Part shown: in pieces, positions 1 to 6,469 of the stretch
How the letters are laid out: each line of letters starts with the position of its first letter
Position numbering within the stretch: position 1 is the first letter of the stretch
Origin: JBCCOW01 sp038749105
GTDB lineage: Bacteria; Planctomycetota; Phycisphaerae; Phycisphaerales; Phycisphaeraceae
Reading direction: 5' to 3'
DNA: 9,800 nucleotides
NCBI GenBank assembly: GCA_038749105.1
Contig: JBCDIM010000098.1
Location: 1 to 9,800, forward strand
The notes under the pieces: model-generated
The model's database searches: none
Seen by the model: the letters and a program-made list of their open reading frames with translations, nothing else
What the model was told of the DNA's origin: nothing
Made by a program: the position numbers and the translations under genes

Positions 1-1671
1 GGGGAACAGCAGGTAGGGCAGGATGAACAGCGGCACGCACTGGATCAGCATCAGCGACCAGGTCTGGACCTTGACGTACGGCGTCTTGCGTCGCTTGATG
101 CGGCGGAAGCCGAAGACGACGATCAGCGTGCAGTACAGCAGCGAGAACCAGAACCCCGGCGAGCCAGACGAGAGCACGAACGTGCCGATCGGGTTGGTCG
201 GTGTGGTGAAGATTGCACCCAGCGAGCTGAGCCAGTCCGGCAGGAAGTGTGGGAACCAGTTCTTGCCCTGCCACCACTCGGCGAGCGGGATCCAGGTGCC
301 GGGCTTCTTCCACTGGTAGAAAAAGGTGAAGACGCCGAGTACCAGCAGCAGCGTGCCCCACCACATCCAGCCGCGGTCGCCGAGGATCTTGACGCCGGAC
401 TTGCGGAAGAAGTCGAGCGGGGGCTCGCGGCCGATCATGGTGAAGACGGCATCGTTTTTGATGCTCTGCGTGCTGCCGTCTTTGAGCTTGAGCTCGACGG
501 TGTCCTCGTGGATTTCCTTCACGTTGGACGCCATGACGAGGTTGAGCCTGCCTTTGGCCGGGCTGGGCGGCATTTCGGGCGGGAGCGTCGCGCTCTGCCG
601 GGCGTCGGAGGCGGACTCGATACCCATGTCGGCATCGGGGTCGGCGGCGAGGGCGGCGATCGCGTCGGCGTTCTCGGGTTTCGGTCGGTTGAACGTGTCC
701 TTGCGGTACGAGAGGGTGACCGAGCCGCCGCACTTGGCGAGCGCGATCGCGGCTTCGAGGGCGGAGTCGCCGCCGCCGACGATGAGCACGTCCTGGCTGC
801 AGAAGTCTTTGGGGTCGTGGAGGCGGTTGTAGACCTTGTGGGCCTTGTCTTCGCCGGGCACGCCGAGCTTGCGGTAGTTGCCCGAGCGCCCGATGCCGAC
901 GATGACGCGGCGGGCCTTGACGCGTTTTTCGCCGACGACCCAGCCCGTGCCGTTGAGGTTTACGCCGTCGGCGGGCTCGCTGCCGTTGGGCAGGACGACT
1001 TCAAAAAGCCCGCCTTTGCGTTCGACGTGGCTGGCCTTGCCGAGCACATACTTGAGCCCGAGGTCGACGGTCTGTTCCTCAAGGTCTTCGATCAGTCCCT
1101 CTTTGATGTCGGACTTGTCGTGGAAGGTGATGCCGCCCTCGAGCTCCATGTCGGTCGGGTACTTGAAGATCGGCTTCTCTTTGGGGAAGTTCGCGATCGT
1201 GTTGAACGGCTGCGAGGCCTCGAAGACCAGGTACTTGAGCCCGAGCTTCTCGGCTTCGAGCGCAGCGGAGAAGCCGGCCGTCCCGCCACCGATGATGGCG
1301 ACATCGAGCACGTCGTCCGCGGCGGCCCCGGCGTTCTGCAGCTCGGCATGCACCCGGCGGGCGATGCGCGTCCCGCCGTTGACCGAGAGCTTCAGCAGCG
1401 GGATGCCCGAGAGGTCGCCGACGACGAAGAGCCCCGGCACGTTGGTCGTGTTGTCTTCGTTGACGATCGGGAGGATCTCGGGCTTGCCCGCGGGCCAACG
1501 GCTGTGCAGCCAGTGGGTGTAGGCCGTGACGGGCTTGGCGGCTGTACGGGCGACGCGCTTCGCGACCGGGAGGGCTTGACGCAACAGGCCGCGGTCTTCC
1601 GGTCCGGTGTCGGTCGGCGTCTGCGGTAAAGCTGGATCATCGCGTCGCGGGATCGATGGCGAGCGGGTCAT
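1..1671 (-). CDS. FAD/NAD(P)-dependent thioredoxin-reductase-like oxidoreductase with C-terminal membrane region (3' end missing)
   Basis: The frame is open from an ATG at 1671 to the left edge (557 residues, no stop). An AAAGGGG ribosome site at 1684-1678 lies 6 bases before this ATG, which is why I chose it over the ATG at 1677. Order of parts: a basic N-terminus; residues about 61-113 with NVPGLFVVGD and GIPLLKLSVNGG; an FAD Rossmann motif GGGTAG at 128-133; an NAD(P) Rossmann motif VGGGDSALE at 298-306; a domain end VFTMIGREP near 409-417; then hydrophobic segments near 438-454, 506-522 and 538-556. The two-Rossmann layout is that of thioredoxin reductase, ferredoxin-NADP reductase and YpdA relatives. 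It probably moves electrons from NAD(P)H through FAD at the inner membrane. The CxxC pair of true thioredoxin reductases is absent: only one Cys (FCSQD) precedes the NAD(P) motif. The GD motif comes before, not after, the FAD motif, which is unusual. The partner and substrate are unknown. The missing C-terminus may hold another redox domain. Confidence 0.88.
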   Translation of the reverse strand, partial: MTRSPSIPRRDDPALPQTPTDTGPEDRGLLRQALPVAKRVARTAAKPVTAYTHWLHSRWPAGKPEILPIVNEDNTTNVPGLFVVGDLSGIPLLKLSVNGGTRIARRVHAELQNAGAAADDVLDVAIIGGGTAGFSAALEAEKLGLKYLVFEASQPFNTIANFPKEKPIFKYPTDMELEGGITFHDKSDIKEGLIEDLEEQTVDLGLKYVLGKASHVERKGGLFEVVLPNGSEPADGVNLNGTGWVVGEKRVKARRVIVGIGRSGNYRKLGVPGEDKAHKVYNRLHDPKDFCSQDVLIVGGGDSALEAAIALAKCGGSVTLSYRKDTFNRPKPENADAIAALAADPDADMGIESASDARQSATLPPEMPPSPAKGRLNLVMASNVKEIHEDTVELKLKDGSTQSIKNDAVFTMIGREPPLDFFRKSGVKILGDRGWMWWGTLLLVLGVFTFFYQWKKPGTWIPLAEWWQGKNWFPHFLPDWLSSLGAIFTTPTNPIGTFVLSSGSPGFWFSLLYCTLIVVFGFRRIKRRKTPYVKVQTWSLMLIQCVPLFILPYLLFP

Positions 1672-1742
1672 GCCCATCCCCTTTGGTTGAGTACGGGGAC
1701 CGATCCTGAGCCGCGGTCGGTGAGCGGGTCTGAGTCGGCCAA

Positions 1743-1771
1743 GCCTCCGACCGTCTTCGGGCGGTGAAGGC
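1743..1771 (+). other. Hairpin with UUCG tetraloop
   Basis: On the plus strand, ACCGTC (1750-1755) pairs with GGCGGT (1760-1765), with one G-U pair, around a TTCG loop at 1756-1759. An outer GCCT/AGGC stem (1743-1746 with 1768-1771) extends it past a small internal loop. C(UUCG)G is an especially stable RNA tetraloop and needs this strand, so any RNA would be read left to right. No T-run follows, so it is not a standard terminator. It may belong to an unannotated leader or small RNA, or be chance in GC-rich DNA. Confidence 0.35.
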
Positions 1772-2056
1772 TGAGGTACAAGCACTGAAGCCGTTGAGCT
1801 ATTCCAGGCAAACCCTCTTCACGCTTCCAGAAAAATACTCTGTAAACGTCCACCGTCTCATGCTAACTCGCCGCCGGTCGGCTGAGTGTGCGTGCGCTTG
1901 GCTTTGGGGCAATTGATTGGTTTTCTCATTTCAGAGGGCCGCGCATCTGGGGGCTTGTCTGTACCGCGTTCCGTAGGATCTTCAGTTCTTTCACTTCTTA
2001 AAGATTTGTTGCTTGCCGGGCCGGTCGTTAATCCGGTCTCGGTCGATGGCGGGCGT

Positions 2057-2080
2057 CGCGGGTTCACGGGCTTGCCCGCG
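2057..2080. repeat. Inverted repeat CGCGGG / CCCGCG
   Basis: A perfect 6-base inverted repeat (2057-2062 and 2075-2080) surrounds a 12-base loop. A competing inner hairpin GGG-CTTG-CCC overlaps the right arm. It lies 100 bases upstream of the start at 2180 with no T-tract. It could be an attenuating structure in a leader, or chance. Confidence 0.25.
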
Positions 2081-2110
2081 CGGTAATGGTTGATCTGTGG
2101 CAGCGGTCTG

Positions 2111-2137
2111 TTGTTCTGGAGCGTGCGTCTTTATGAT
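2111..2137 (+). promoter_or_regulatory. Weak candidate promoter for the exported-protein operon
   Basis: TATGAT at 2132-2137 matches the sigma-70 -10 consensus at 5 of 6 positions and lies 42 bases before the start codon at 2180. The best -35-like element is TTGTTC at 2111-2116, with a short spacer of 15 bases and a poor match. Only the -10 is persuasive. Confidence 0.25.
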
Positions 2138-2179
2138 GGCTGAGGCGAGATTGATACATACCCCTTCGGGAGGGCCCTG

Positions 2180-3571
2180 ATGCGTCCGTTCATCCCATCG
2201 CTTGTGCTCATGCTGGCTGGAGCCGTCACCCTGCCCACACAGGCTCAGCCGACCCCCGCCAATGGCGAGCCAACCGTCCGCCGGAAGATCTCGGATAACC
2301 CCGACGGCCCACGGAAAATCGAGCTCGACGACGCCGACTACTACCTCCGGCAGTTCGAGTCCTACGCCAAGAGCCTGCGGGGCGAGAAGGGCGACTTCAC
2401 CCGCGGCTCGCGGATCGCCCTGCAGAAGGTCAGCGACCTCCGCAAGAAGTACCCCGGCGATCCGCAGGTCGAGGCGCTGTTTGTTCGTGCCCGCGCCGCC
2501 GCCCGGCTGCTGCAGGGCGTGACCCTCGAGATCACGCCCGAGATGCTCGCCTACCGCGCGTTGGCGAAGAAGAACGCGGAGCGGTTGGCGGGGATCTCGG
2601 TCAAGGCCTGGGAGAGCTATCTCGCCGAGGTCAGTGCCACGGAAGGCGCGATCCTCGATCCGCTGCCGGCACCCGACCCCGAAGAGATCGTGATGGACGA
2701 GCTCCAGGGCCGGCTGGTCGTGCTCGAGGGGCTCCGCTACCCCGACGACCTGTTCCGGGAATACGGGCGCCAGTACATCGCCATCGGCAAGCCCTCGACG
2801 GGTTACTACTTCGTCGATGTCTCGAGCCGGCCGTTCGTCGGGGCCTACGAGGCGGTCCGCCGGTACGAGCGTCGGATCAGCAACGACATCCCCGCGGAGT
2901 GGATCGTGGTGGGGGAGATTGTCGCCGCGGAGCTGATGGTGCCCGATGCGGGCGAGGTGAAGATCAGCGCCGCCCAGACCGGGTGGCTGGTCCGTCCGCG
3001 GGCGATCTATGTCCCGGGCAAAGTCTTCGCGGTCGCCGATGAGACGCACGAAGAGGGGGGTCGCTTCGCCGGCGAGGCCCAGATGGACGAGATCCTGGCG
3101 GAGCAATACACCGTCCGGTCCGTCCCTGCGGACGCGACCCCTCAAGAGCTGCTGGACGTCTTCGTGACCGCGATCAAGGAACGGAACTACGAGCTCTACG
3201 CCGACTGCATCGACCCGGCCGATCGGCAGACCGTGACCCAGCTGGAATGGCTCGAGCGCAAGTACGACATCTTCCAGCGGCGTCTCGCATCGGACTACGT
3301 CCACGTCTCGGTCTACAAGGCCGACCCCGTGATCGTGATGCAGGGCGGCGAGAGCGTTAGTGACGAGGACCTGCTCGCCGAGTTCCTTGACGCCGATACC
3401 CGGGCCCGCGAAGCCAAGCACAGCCTGCCCCGGATCGAACAGCAGCGGCTCTGGCTGCACCTCTACGACGAGACCGGCAAGGTCCGCGAAGCCCCCAAGG
3501 GCCTCACCGTCCGCCGTCAAGCTGATGTCAACAACAACCGCTGGTACATCTACCGCGGCTTCCCGTTCTGA
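2180..3571 (+). CDS. Exported protein of unknown function, possible NTF2-like C-terminal domain
   Basis: 463 residues, ATG start with a strong GGGAGGG ribosome site at 2168-2174, 5 bases upstream. The N-terminus is a Sec signal peptide: Arg2, a hydrophobic core near residues 8-18, and a likely cut after TQA at residue 22. The mature protein is thus outside the cytoplasm. A charged helical part (about 45-150) is followed by a mixed part with many beta-type residues (about 165-290). From about 311 to the end, a helix with PQELLDVFVTAIKERNY and later strands resembles NTF2/SnoaL-like cone folds that often end exported proteins; this is a fold guess only. There is a single Cys in the mature part, and I see no catalytic motif or transmembrane helix after the signal. 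The next gene starts 16 bases after this stop, so the two are probably co-transcribed and may work together in the cell envelope. I do not recognise the family. Confidence 0.85.
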   Translation: MRPFIPSLVLMLAGAVTLPTQAQPTPANGEPTVRRKISDNPDGPRKIELDDADYYLRQFESYAKSLRGEKGDFTRGSRIALQKVSDLRKKYPGDPQVEALFVRARAAARLLQGVTLEITPEMLAYRALAKKNAERLAGISVKAWESYLAEVSATEGAILDPLPAPDPEEIVMDELQGRLVVLEGLRYPDDLFREYGRQYIAIGKPSTGYYFVDVSSRPFVGAYEAVRRYERRISNDIPAEWIVVGEIVAAELMVPDAGEVKISAAQTGWLVRPRAIYVPGKVFAVADETHEEGGRFAGEAQMDEILAEQYTVRSVPADATPQELLDVFVTAIKERNYELYADCIDPADRQTVTQLEWLERKYDIFQRRLASDYVHVSVYKADPVIVMQGGESVSDEDLLAEFLDADTRAREAKHSLPRIEQQRLWLHLYDETGKVREAPKGLTVRRQADVNNNRWYIYRGFPF

Positions 3572-3587
3572 TCCCAGGAGCGAATGC

Positions 3588-4622
3588 ATGCGCCTTCCCG
3601 TCCCCATTGTCGTGGTCATCCTGGCCTTGGCCTGGCCCACGCTCGTGCAGGCTCAAGCGGCCGCGGGTGATGCCCCCGCGGGCACCGATGCCATCGACCC
3701 GTCCGAAGGCCTCCGCGTCAGCGAGCCGCTCCGAGAACTCGGCGCCGCCTGGAAGCGGATCGAGGCCGGGCGCTCCGCCGCCGTCAACAAGGCCATCGCG
3801 GGCATGCGTGACCTCAACAACGAGGACTACGGCTACTCGGGCGGCGACTACCAGAGCCTTGAGGGCATCGCGACCATGGCCGCCAAGCACGTCCAGCAAC
3901 TCGGAGACATCGAGCCCGCCGACGAAGACGATCGGGCGTTTATCAGCCTGTTGAGAGAGTCGTTTATCGAAGAGTCATCTCGCTGCGGCGACCTCTGGAT
4001 GTCGTCGCAGCGATACGGTGACATGCGCGACGCGCTCGCTTTGTATTGCGAGCTCCTGAACGACGTGCTCAAGGACGTCGACATGAAGCTCCAGCGGCTC
4101 GAGGCGTGGGAGCGAGAGATCCGTGAACTCGCGGTTAAAGATCAGTACCAGCTCAACTCCCGCGTCGTCATGGCGATCGGCCAGAAGCGCAACTTCGACG
4201 CGGTGATCCGGGACATCGATCGGGAGCTGGGTCAGTTCGCGCGGACCCGCGCCCGGGCCAAGCTCCTCGAGCGTAAGGCCAAGTCGGAAAAGGACGAACT
4301 CGACGACATGCTCAACGAGCTCGAGCGCGAGGACCTGTCTGCCAAGGCCGGCTTACTGCCGCCCGCCACACCGCCCGCGCAGGCCGTCGGGCTGGCGGAC
4401 TCCGCCCAATACGCCCGGCTCAATCCGGCCTGGCGTGAGGTCATCGACAAGTGGATCAAGGAGTACGACAGCCTCTACGGCGACCTGGCCGACGTCTACA
4501 ACGAACAGGCCGAGCTGTCCGCCAAGATCCCCCCGCTGATCGCCGTCTACGAAGCACGCCAGAAGCAGCTCGTGAAATGGAGGGAGCAGCTGGTCGCCGC
4601 CAAGAAGGCGGCCGGTGAGTAG
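3588..4622 (+). CDS. Exported helical coiled-coil protein of unknown function
   Basis: 344 residues. The same frame is open upstream into the previous gene, but the ATG at 3588 is preferred because AGGAG at 3576-3580 sits 7 bases before it and the protein then opens with a clean signal peptide (hydrophobic residues 5-20, cut after VQA at 22 or AQA at 24). The mature protein looks almost wholly helical and highly charged. Residues about 159-247 have the Leu/charged pattern of a long coiled coil (LQRLEAWEREIRELAVKD and onward). A Pro/Ala linker near 252-262 leads to a second helical segment ending in a Lys/Ala-rich tail. There is no enzyme motif and no membrane helix after the signal. It shares its operon and a similar signal-peptide end (Q-A-Q) with the upstream exported protein, suggesting a structural or scaffolding role in the periplasm or envelope. 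This is inferred; the family is not recognised. Confidence 0.87.
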   Translation: MRLPVPIVVVILALAWPTLVQAQAAAGDAPAGTDAIDPSEGLRVSEPLRELGAAWKRIEAGRSAAVNKAIAGMRDLNNEDYGYSGGDYQSLEGIATMAAKHVQQLGDIEPADEDDRAFISLLRESFIEESSRCGDLWMSSQRYGDMRDALALYCELLNDVLKDVDMKLQRLEAWEREIRELAVKDQYQLNSRVVMAIGQKRNFDAVIRDIDRELGQFARTRARAKLLERKAKSEKDELDDMLNELEREDLSAKAGLLPPATPPAQAVGLADSAQYARLNPAWREVIDKWIKEYDSLYGDLADVYNEQAELSAKIPPLIAVYEARQKQLVKWREQLVAAKKAAGE

Positions 4623-4704
4623 AGGCCACGCCTCGGAGGCACTCCCCGCCGCGGCGGACCCGACCGGCTCGCCTGCAGCCCCGAGCCTTCTGGCGTTCGC
4701 AGGC

Positions 4705-4734
4705 TTGTCCAGATCGGCCGCGCTCCGGTACACT
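4705..4734 (+). promoter_or_regulatory. Candidate promoter of tRNA-Val
   Basis: TTGTCC at 4705-4710 (4 of 6 to the -35 consensus) and TACACT at 4729-4734 (4 of 6 to the -10) are separated by 18 bases. Transcription would start near 4741, just before the tRNA 5' end at 4745. The placement is what supports it. Confidence 0.45.
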
Positions 4735-4744
4735 CTCGCGTCCG

Positions 4745-4818
4745 GGGCGATTAGCTCAGCTGGCTAGAGCGCACGCTTCACACGCGTGAGGTCACAGGTT
4801 CGAGTCCTGTATCGCCCA
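4745..4818 (+). tRNA. tRNA-Val (anticodon CAC)
   Basis: A full 74-base cloverleaf can be folded by eye. The acceptor stem is GGGCGAT with ATCGCCC. The D arm is GCTC/GAGC. The anticodon stem CACGC/GCGTG holds the loop TTCACAC, giving anticodon CAC, which reads GUG valine codons. The variable loop has 5 bases, and the T arm ACAGG/CCTGT carries loop TTCGAGT. The discriminator base is A at 4818. The 3' CCA is not encoded and must be added after transcription. All stems are perfectly paired, so it should be functional. It stands alone, with no second tRNA in the window. Confidence 0.97.
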
Positions 4819-4827
4819 TTGCCTTTC

Positions 4828-4865
4828 GGCCCCGACGCTTCATGCGTCGCCGCACTCGCGGGGCC
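4828..4865 (+). terminator. Hairpin after tRNA-Val, possible terminator
   Basis: GGCCCC (4828-4833) pairs with GGGGCC (4860-4865), and inside it GACGC (4834-4838) pairs with GCGTC (4844-4848) around a 5-base loop. An almost pure pyrimidine tract, rich in C with short T runs, follows to about 4896. This could end the tRNA transcript, but the lack of a real T-run makes it a weak intrinsic terminator. It also lies in the leader of the downstream permease and could instead affect that gene. Confidence 0.4.
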
Positions 4866-4906
4866 TCCCCAACCCGTCTTTCCCCCCCGTCTCTTTGAGC
4901 AGCCTG

Positions 4907-6367
4907 ATGGCAAGTGATTCCAATCGGCCGGCACTGATCCCGCTGCCGTTGATCTTGCCGTTTGTGTTGGTGACAACGCTGTTCGCGCTGTGGGGGTTTG
5001 CCAACGACGTGACCAACCCGCTGGTCAAGGCGTTCAAGGACATCTTCGTGATCAGCAACGCTCAGTCGTCGCTGGTGCAGACCGCGTTCTACGGGGGGTA
5101 CGCGACCATGGCGATCCCGGCGGCGCTGTTCATCTACCGGTTCTCGTACAAGGCGGGGATCCTGCTCGGTCTGGCGTTGTATGCCGTGGGGGCGCTGCTG
5201 GCGTTCCCCGCGGCTCAGGTGCGTGATTTCAACCTGTTCCTGGTGGCCCTGTATGTGCTGACGTTCGGGCTGGCGTTTCTCGAGACGACCGCGAACCCAT
5301 ACATCCTGTCGATGGGCCCCGCCGAGACGGCGACGCTTCGGCTGAACCTGGCGCAGGCGTTTAACCCGATCGGGTCATTGACCGGGATGACGGTCGCGAG
5401 CCTGTTCATCCTCTCGTCGCTGCAGGTCGAAGAGATCCGCAGCGAGACGCAGGCCCACGCGGACCCGGCGGCTGCGGTGGAGGTCACGGTTGATCCGGTG
5501 CTCGCTGCGCACCTGAACGCGAACCCGAAGGCGGGTTTCGACCAGGTCATGATCGACTACAAGGCGGGTGACCTGGCGTCGCATCAAGGGCGGGACTTCG
5601 GGGCGATGCAGGACCACGACCTGGGCATTGTGAAGCTGCCGTATGTGGTGATCGGGTTGGTGGTGATCGGGGTGTTCTTTGTGTTCTTGTTCACCAAGAT
5701 GCCGGACACGCAGCACGCTGAGCGGGGCGGGGCTCGCCTCGGGGAGGTCGCGGGGAAGGTCTTGCGGAACAAGCTGTATCTCGGCGGGGTCGTCGCGCAG
5801 ACCGCGTATGTCGGGGCGCAGATCATGTGCTGGACGTTCATCATCCACTACGCGACCGAGAACCTCGGGATGTCGGCGGCGACGGCTCAGAACCACAACA
5901 TCGCGGCGATGGCGATCTTCTGCTCCAGCCGATTCATCTGCACGTTCTTCCTCAAGTTTGTCTCGGCCCCGGTGCTGCTGCTGGTGCTGTCGATCGGGGC
6001 GTTCGCGGCCACGGCCGGGGCGATCTTCCTGGAGGGGCACGCCGGGCTTTACAGCCTGATCGCGGTCTCGGCGTGCATGTCGCTGATGTTCCCGACGATC
6101 TACGGGCTGGCGTTGGGGGGGATGGGTGAGGAGGCGAAGCTGGCGTCGGCGGGGCTGATCTTTGCGATCGTGGGCGGGGCGTTGATGCCGCCGCTGCAGG
6201 GACGGCTGATCGACCTGCGCGACGCCGAGGGCATGCTGTGGGGGCTGCCGGCGGTGAATGCGTCGTTCGTGCTGCCTTTGGGCTGCTTTGTGGTGATCGC
6301 GGGGTATGCGCTGTTTGCGTTCGCCGCTCGGCGATCGGTGGGACGGGCGAGCGATACGGGCGCGTAA
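4907..6367 (+). CDS. fucP: FucP-family sugar:proton symporter (MFS)
   Basis: 486 residues from the ATG at 4907. An in-frame TTG at 4895 is possible but has no ribosome site; GAGC at 4897-4900 weakly supports the ATG. The protein is a 12-helix MFS transporter of the inner membrane, close to the L-fucose:H+ symporter FucP: FALWGFANDVTNP in helix 1 (26-38), then FYGGY, RFSYKAGILLGL, FLETTANPY with Glu126, and RLNLAQAFNPIG. Glu126 aligns with E. coli Glu135, and the RLNLAQ-FN motif is kept. The position of E. coli Asp46 appears to be Asn37, with an Asp at residue 34 instead. The loop between helices 5 and 6 (about 164-224, predicted periplasmic) is roughly 40 residues longer than in E. coli FucP. 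No fucose catabolic genes are nearby, so the true sugar (fucose, glucose, galactose or other) is uncertain. Codons end strongly in G, unlike the operon before the tRNA. Confidence 0.9.
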   Translation: MASDSNRPALIPLPLILPFVLVTTLFALWGFANDVTNPLVKAFKDIFVISNAQSSLVQTAFYGGYATMAIPAALFIYRFSYKAGILLGLALYAVGALLAFPAAQVRDFNLFLVALYVLTFGLAFLETTANPYILSMGPAETATLRLNLAQAFNPIGSLTGMTVASLFILSSLQVEEIRSETQAHADPAAAVEVTVDPVLAAHLNANPKAGFDQVMIDYKAGDLASHQGRDFGAMQDHDLGIVKLPYVVIGLVVIGVFFVFLFTKMPDTQHAERGGARLGEVAGKVLRNKLYLGGVVAQTAYVGAQIMCWTFIIHYATENLGMSAATAQNHNIAAMAIFCSSRFICTFFLKFVSAPVLLLVLSIGAFAATAGAIFLEGHAGLYSLIAVSACMSLMFPTIYGLALGGMGEEAKLASAGLIFAIVGGALMPPLQGRLIDLRDAEGMLWGLPAVNASFVLPLGCFVVIAGYALFAFAARRSVGRASDTGA

Positions 6368-6469
6368 CGGTTGCTACCCTAGCGTGCCGTCGTGGTTGAC
6401 CGGGCCTGTGGTCGCCGGGCGGTGTGAGTCGGCGGCGCGTCTGTCCGCGGGTCGACTCGGGAGCTGGGC

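Larger units (their letters stand above)
1672..2179. other. Divergent intergenic region without a supported gene
   Basis: These 508 bases lie between the minus-strand oxidoreductase and the plus-strand exported pair, so they should hold both promoters. GC content drops sharply in pockets near 1911-1940 and 1981-2012, unlike the GC-rich genes around it. Short open frames exist on both strands, but their proteins look like random translation and their start sites are weak, so I call no gene. Two inverted repeats (1743-1771 and 2057-2080) are listed separately. A regulatory or small-RNA role is possible but unproven. Confidence 0.6.

Noticed and set aside
247..1629. Long plus-strand open frame (460 codons) opposite the oxidoreductase
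   Set aside because: The minus-strand frame carries clear FAD and NAD(P) motifs; the plus-strand translation is repetitive Val/Gly/Asp-rich text typical of the antisense of GC-rich genes.
1668..1853. 61-codon minus-strand frame whose TGA overlaps the oxidoreductase ATG (ATGA)
   Set aside because: The overlap looks like translational coupling, but the start is a GTG with a weak ribosome site, the protein has no recognisable features, and the oxidoreductase has its own good ribosome site. Not called, though transcript data could revive it.
1886..2086. 66-codon plus-strand frame in the divergent gap
   Set aside because: It starts at a GTG without a ribosome site, has no recognisable domain, and competes with an equally open minus-strand frame at 1858-2067.
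1991..3640. 549-codon minus-strand open frame
   Set aside because: It is antisense to an exported protein with a signal peptide and strong ribosome site, and its translation has no recognisable motif.
4646..4657. Palindrome CCGCCGCGGCGG after the exported operon, considered as a terminator
   Set aside because: It has no room for a loop and no T-run after it; such GC palindromes are easily produced by base composition.
4745..4906. Possible integration (att) site at the tRNA 3' end
   Set aside because: I found no repeat of the tRNA 3' sequence elsewhere in the window, and no integrase or mobile gene.
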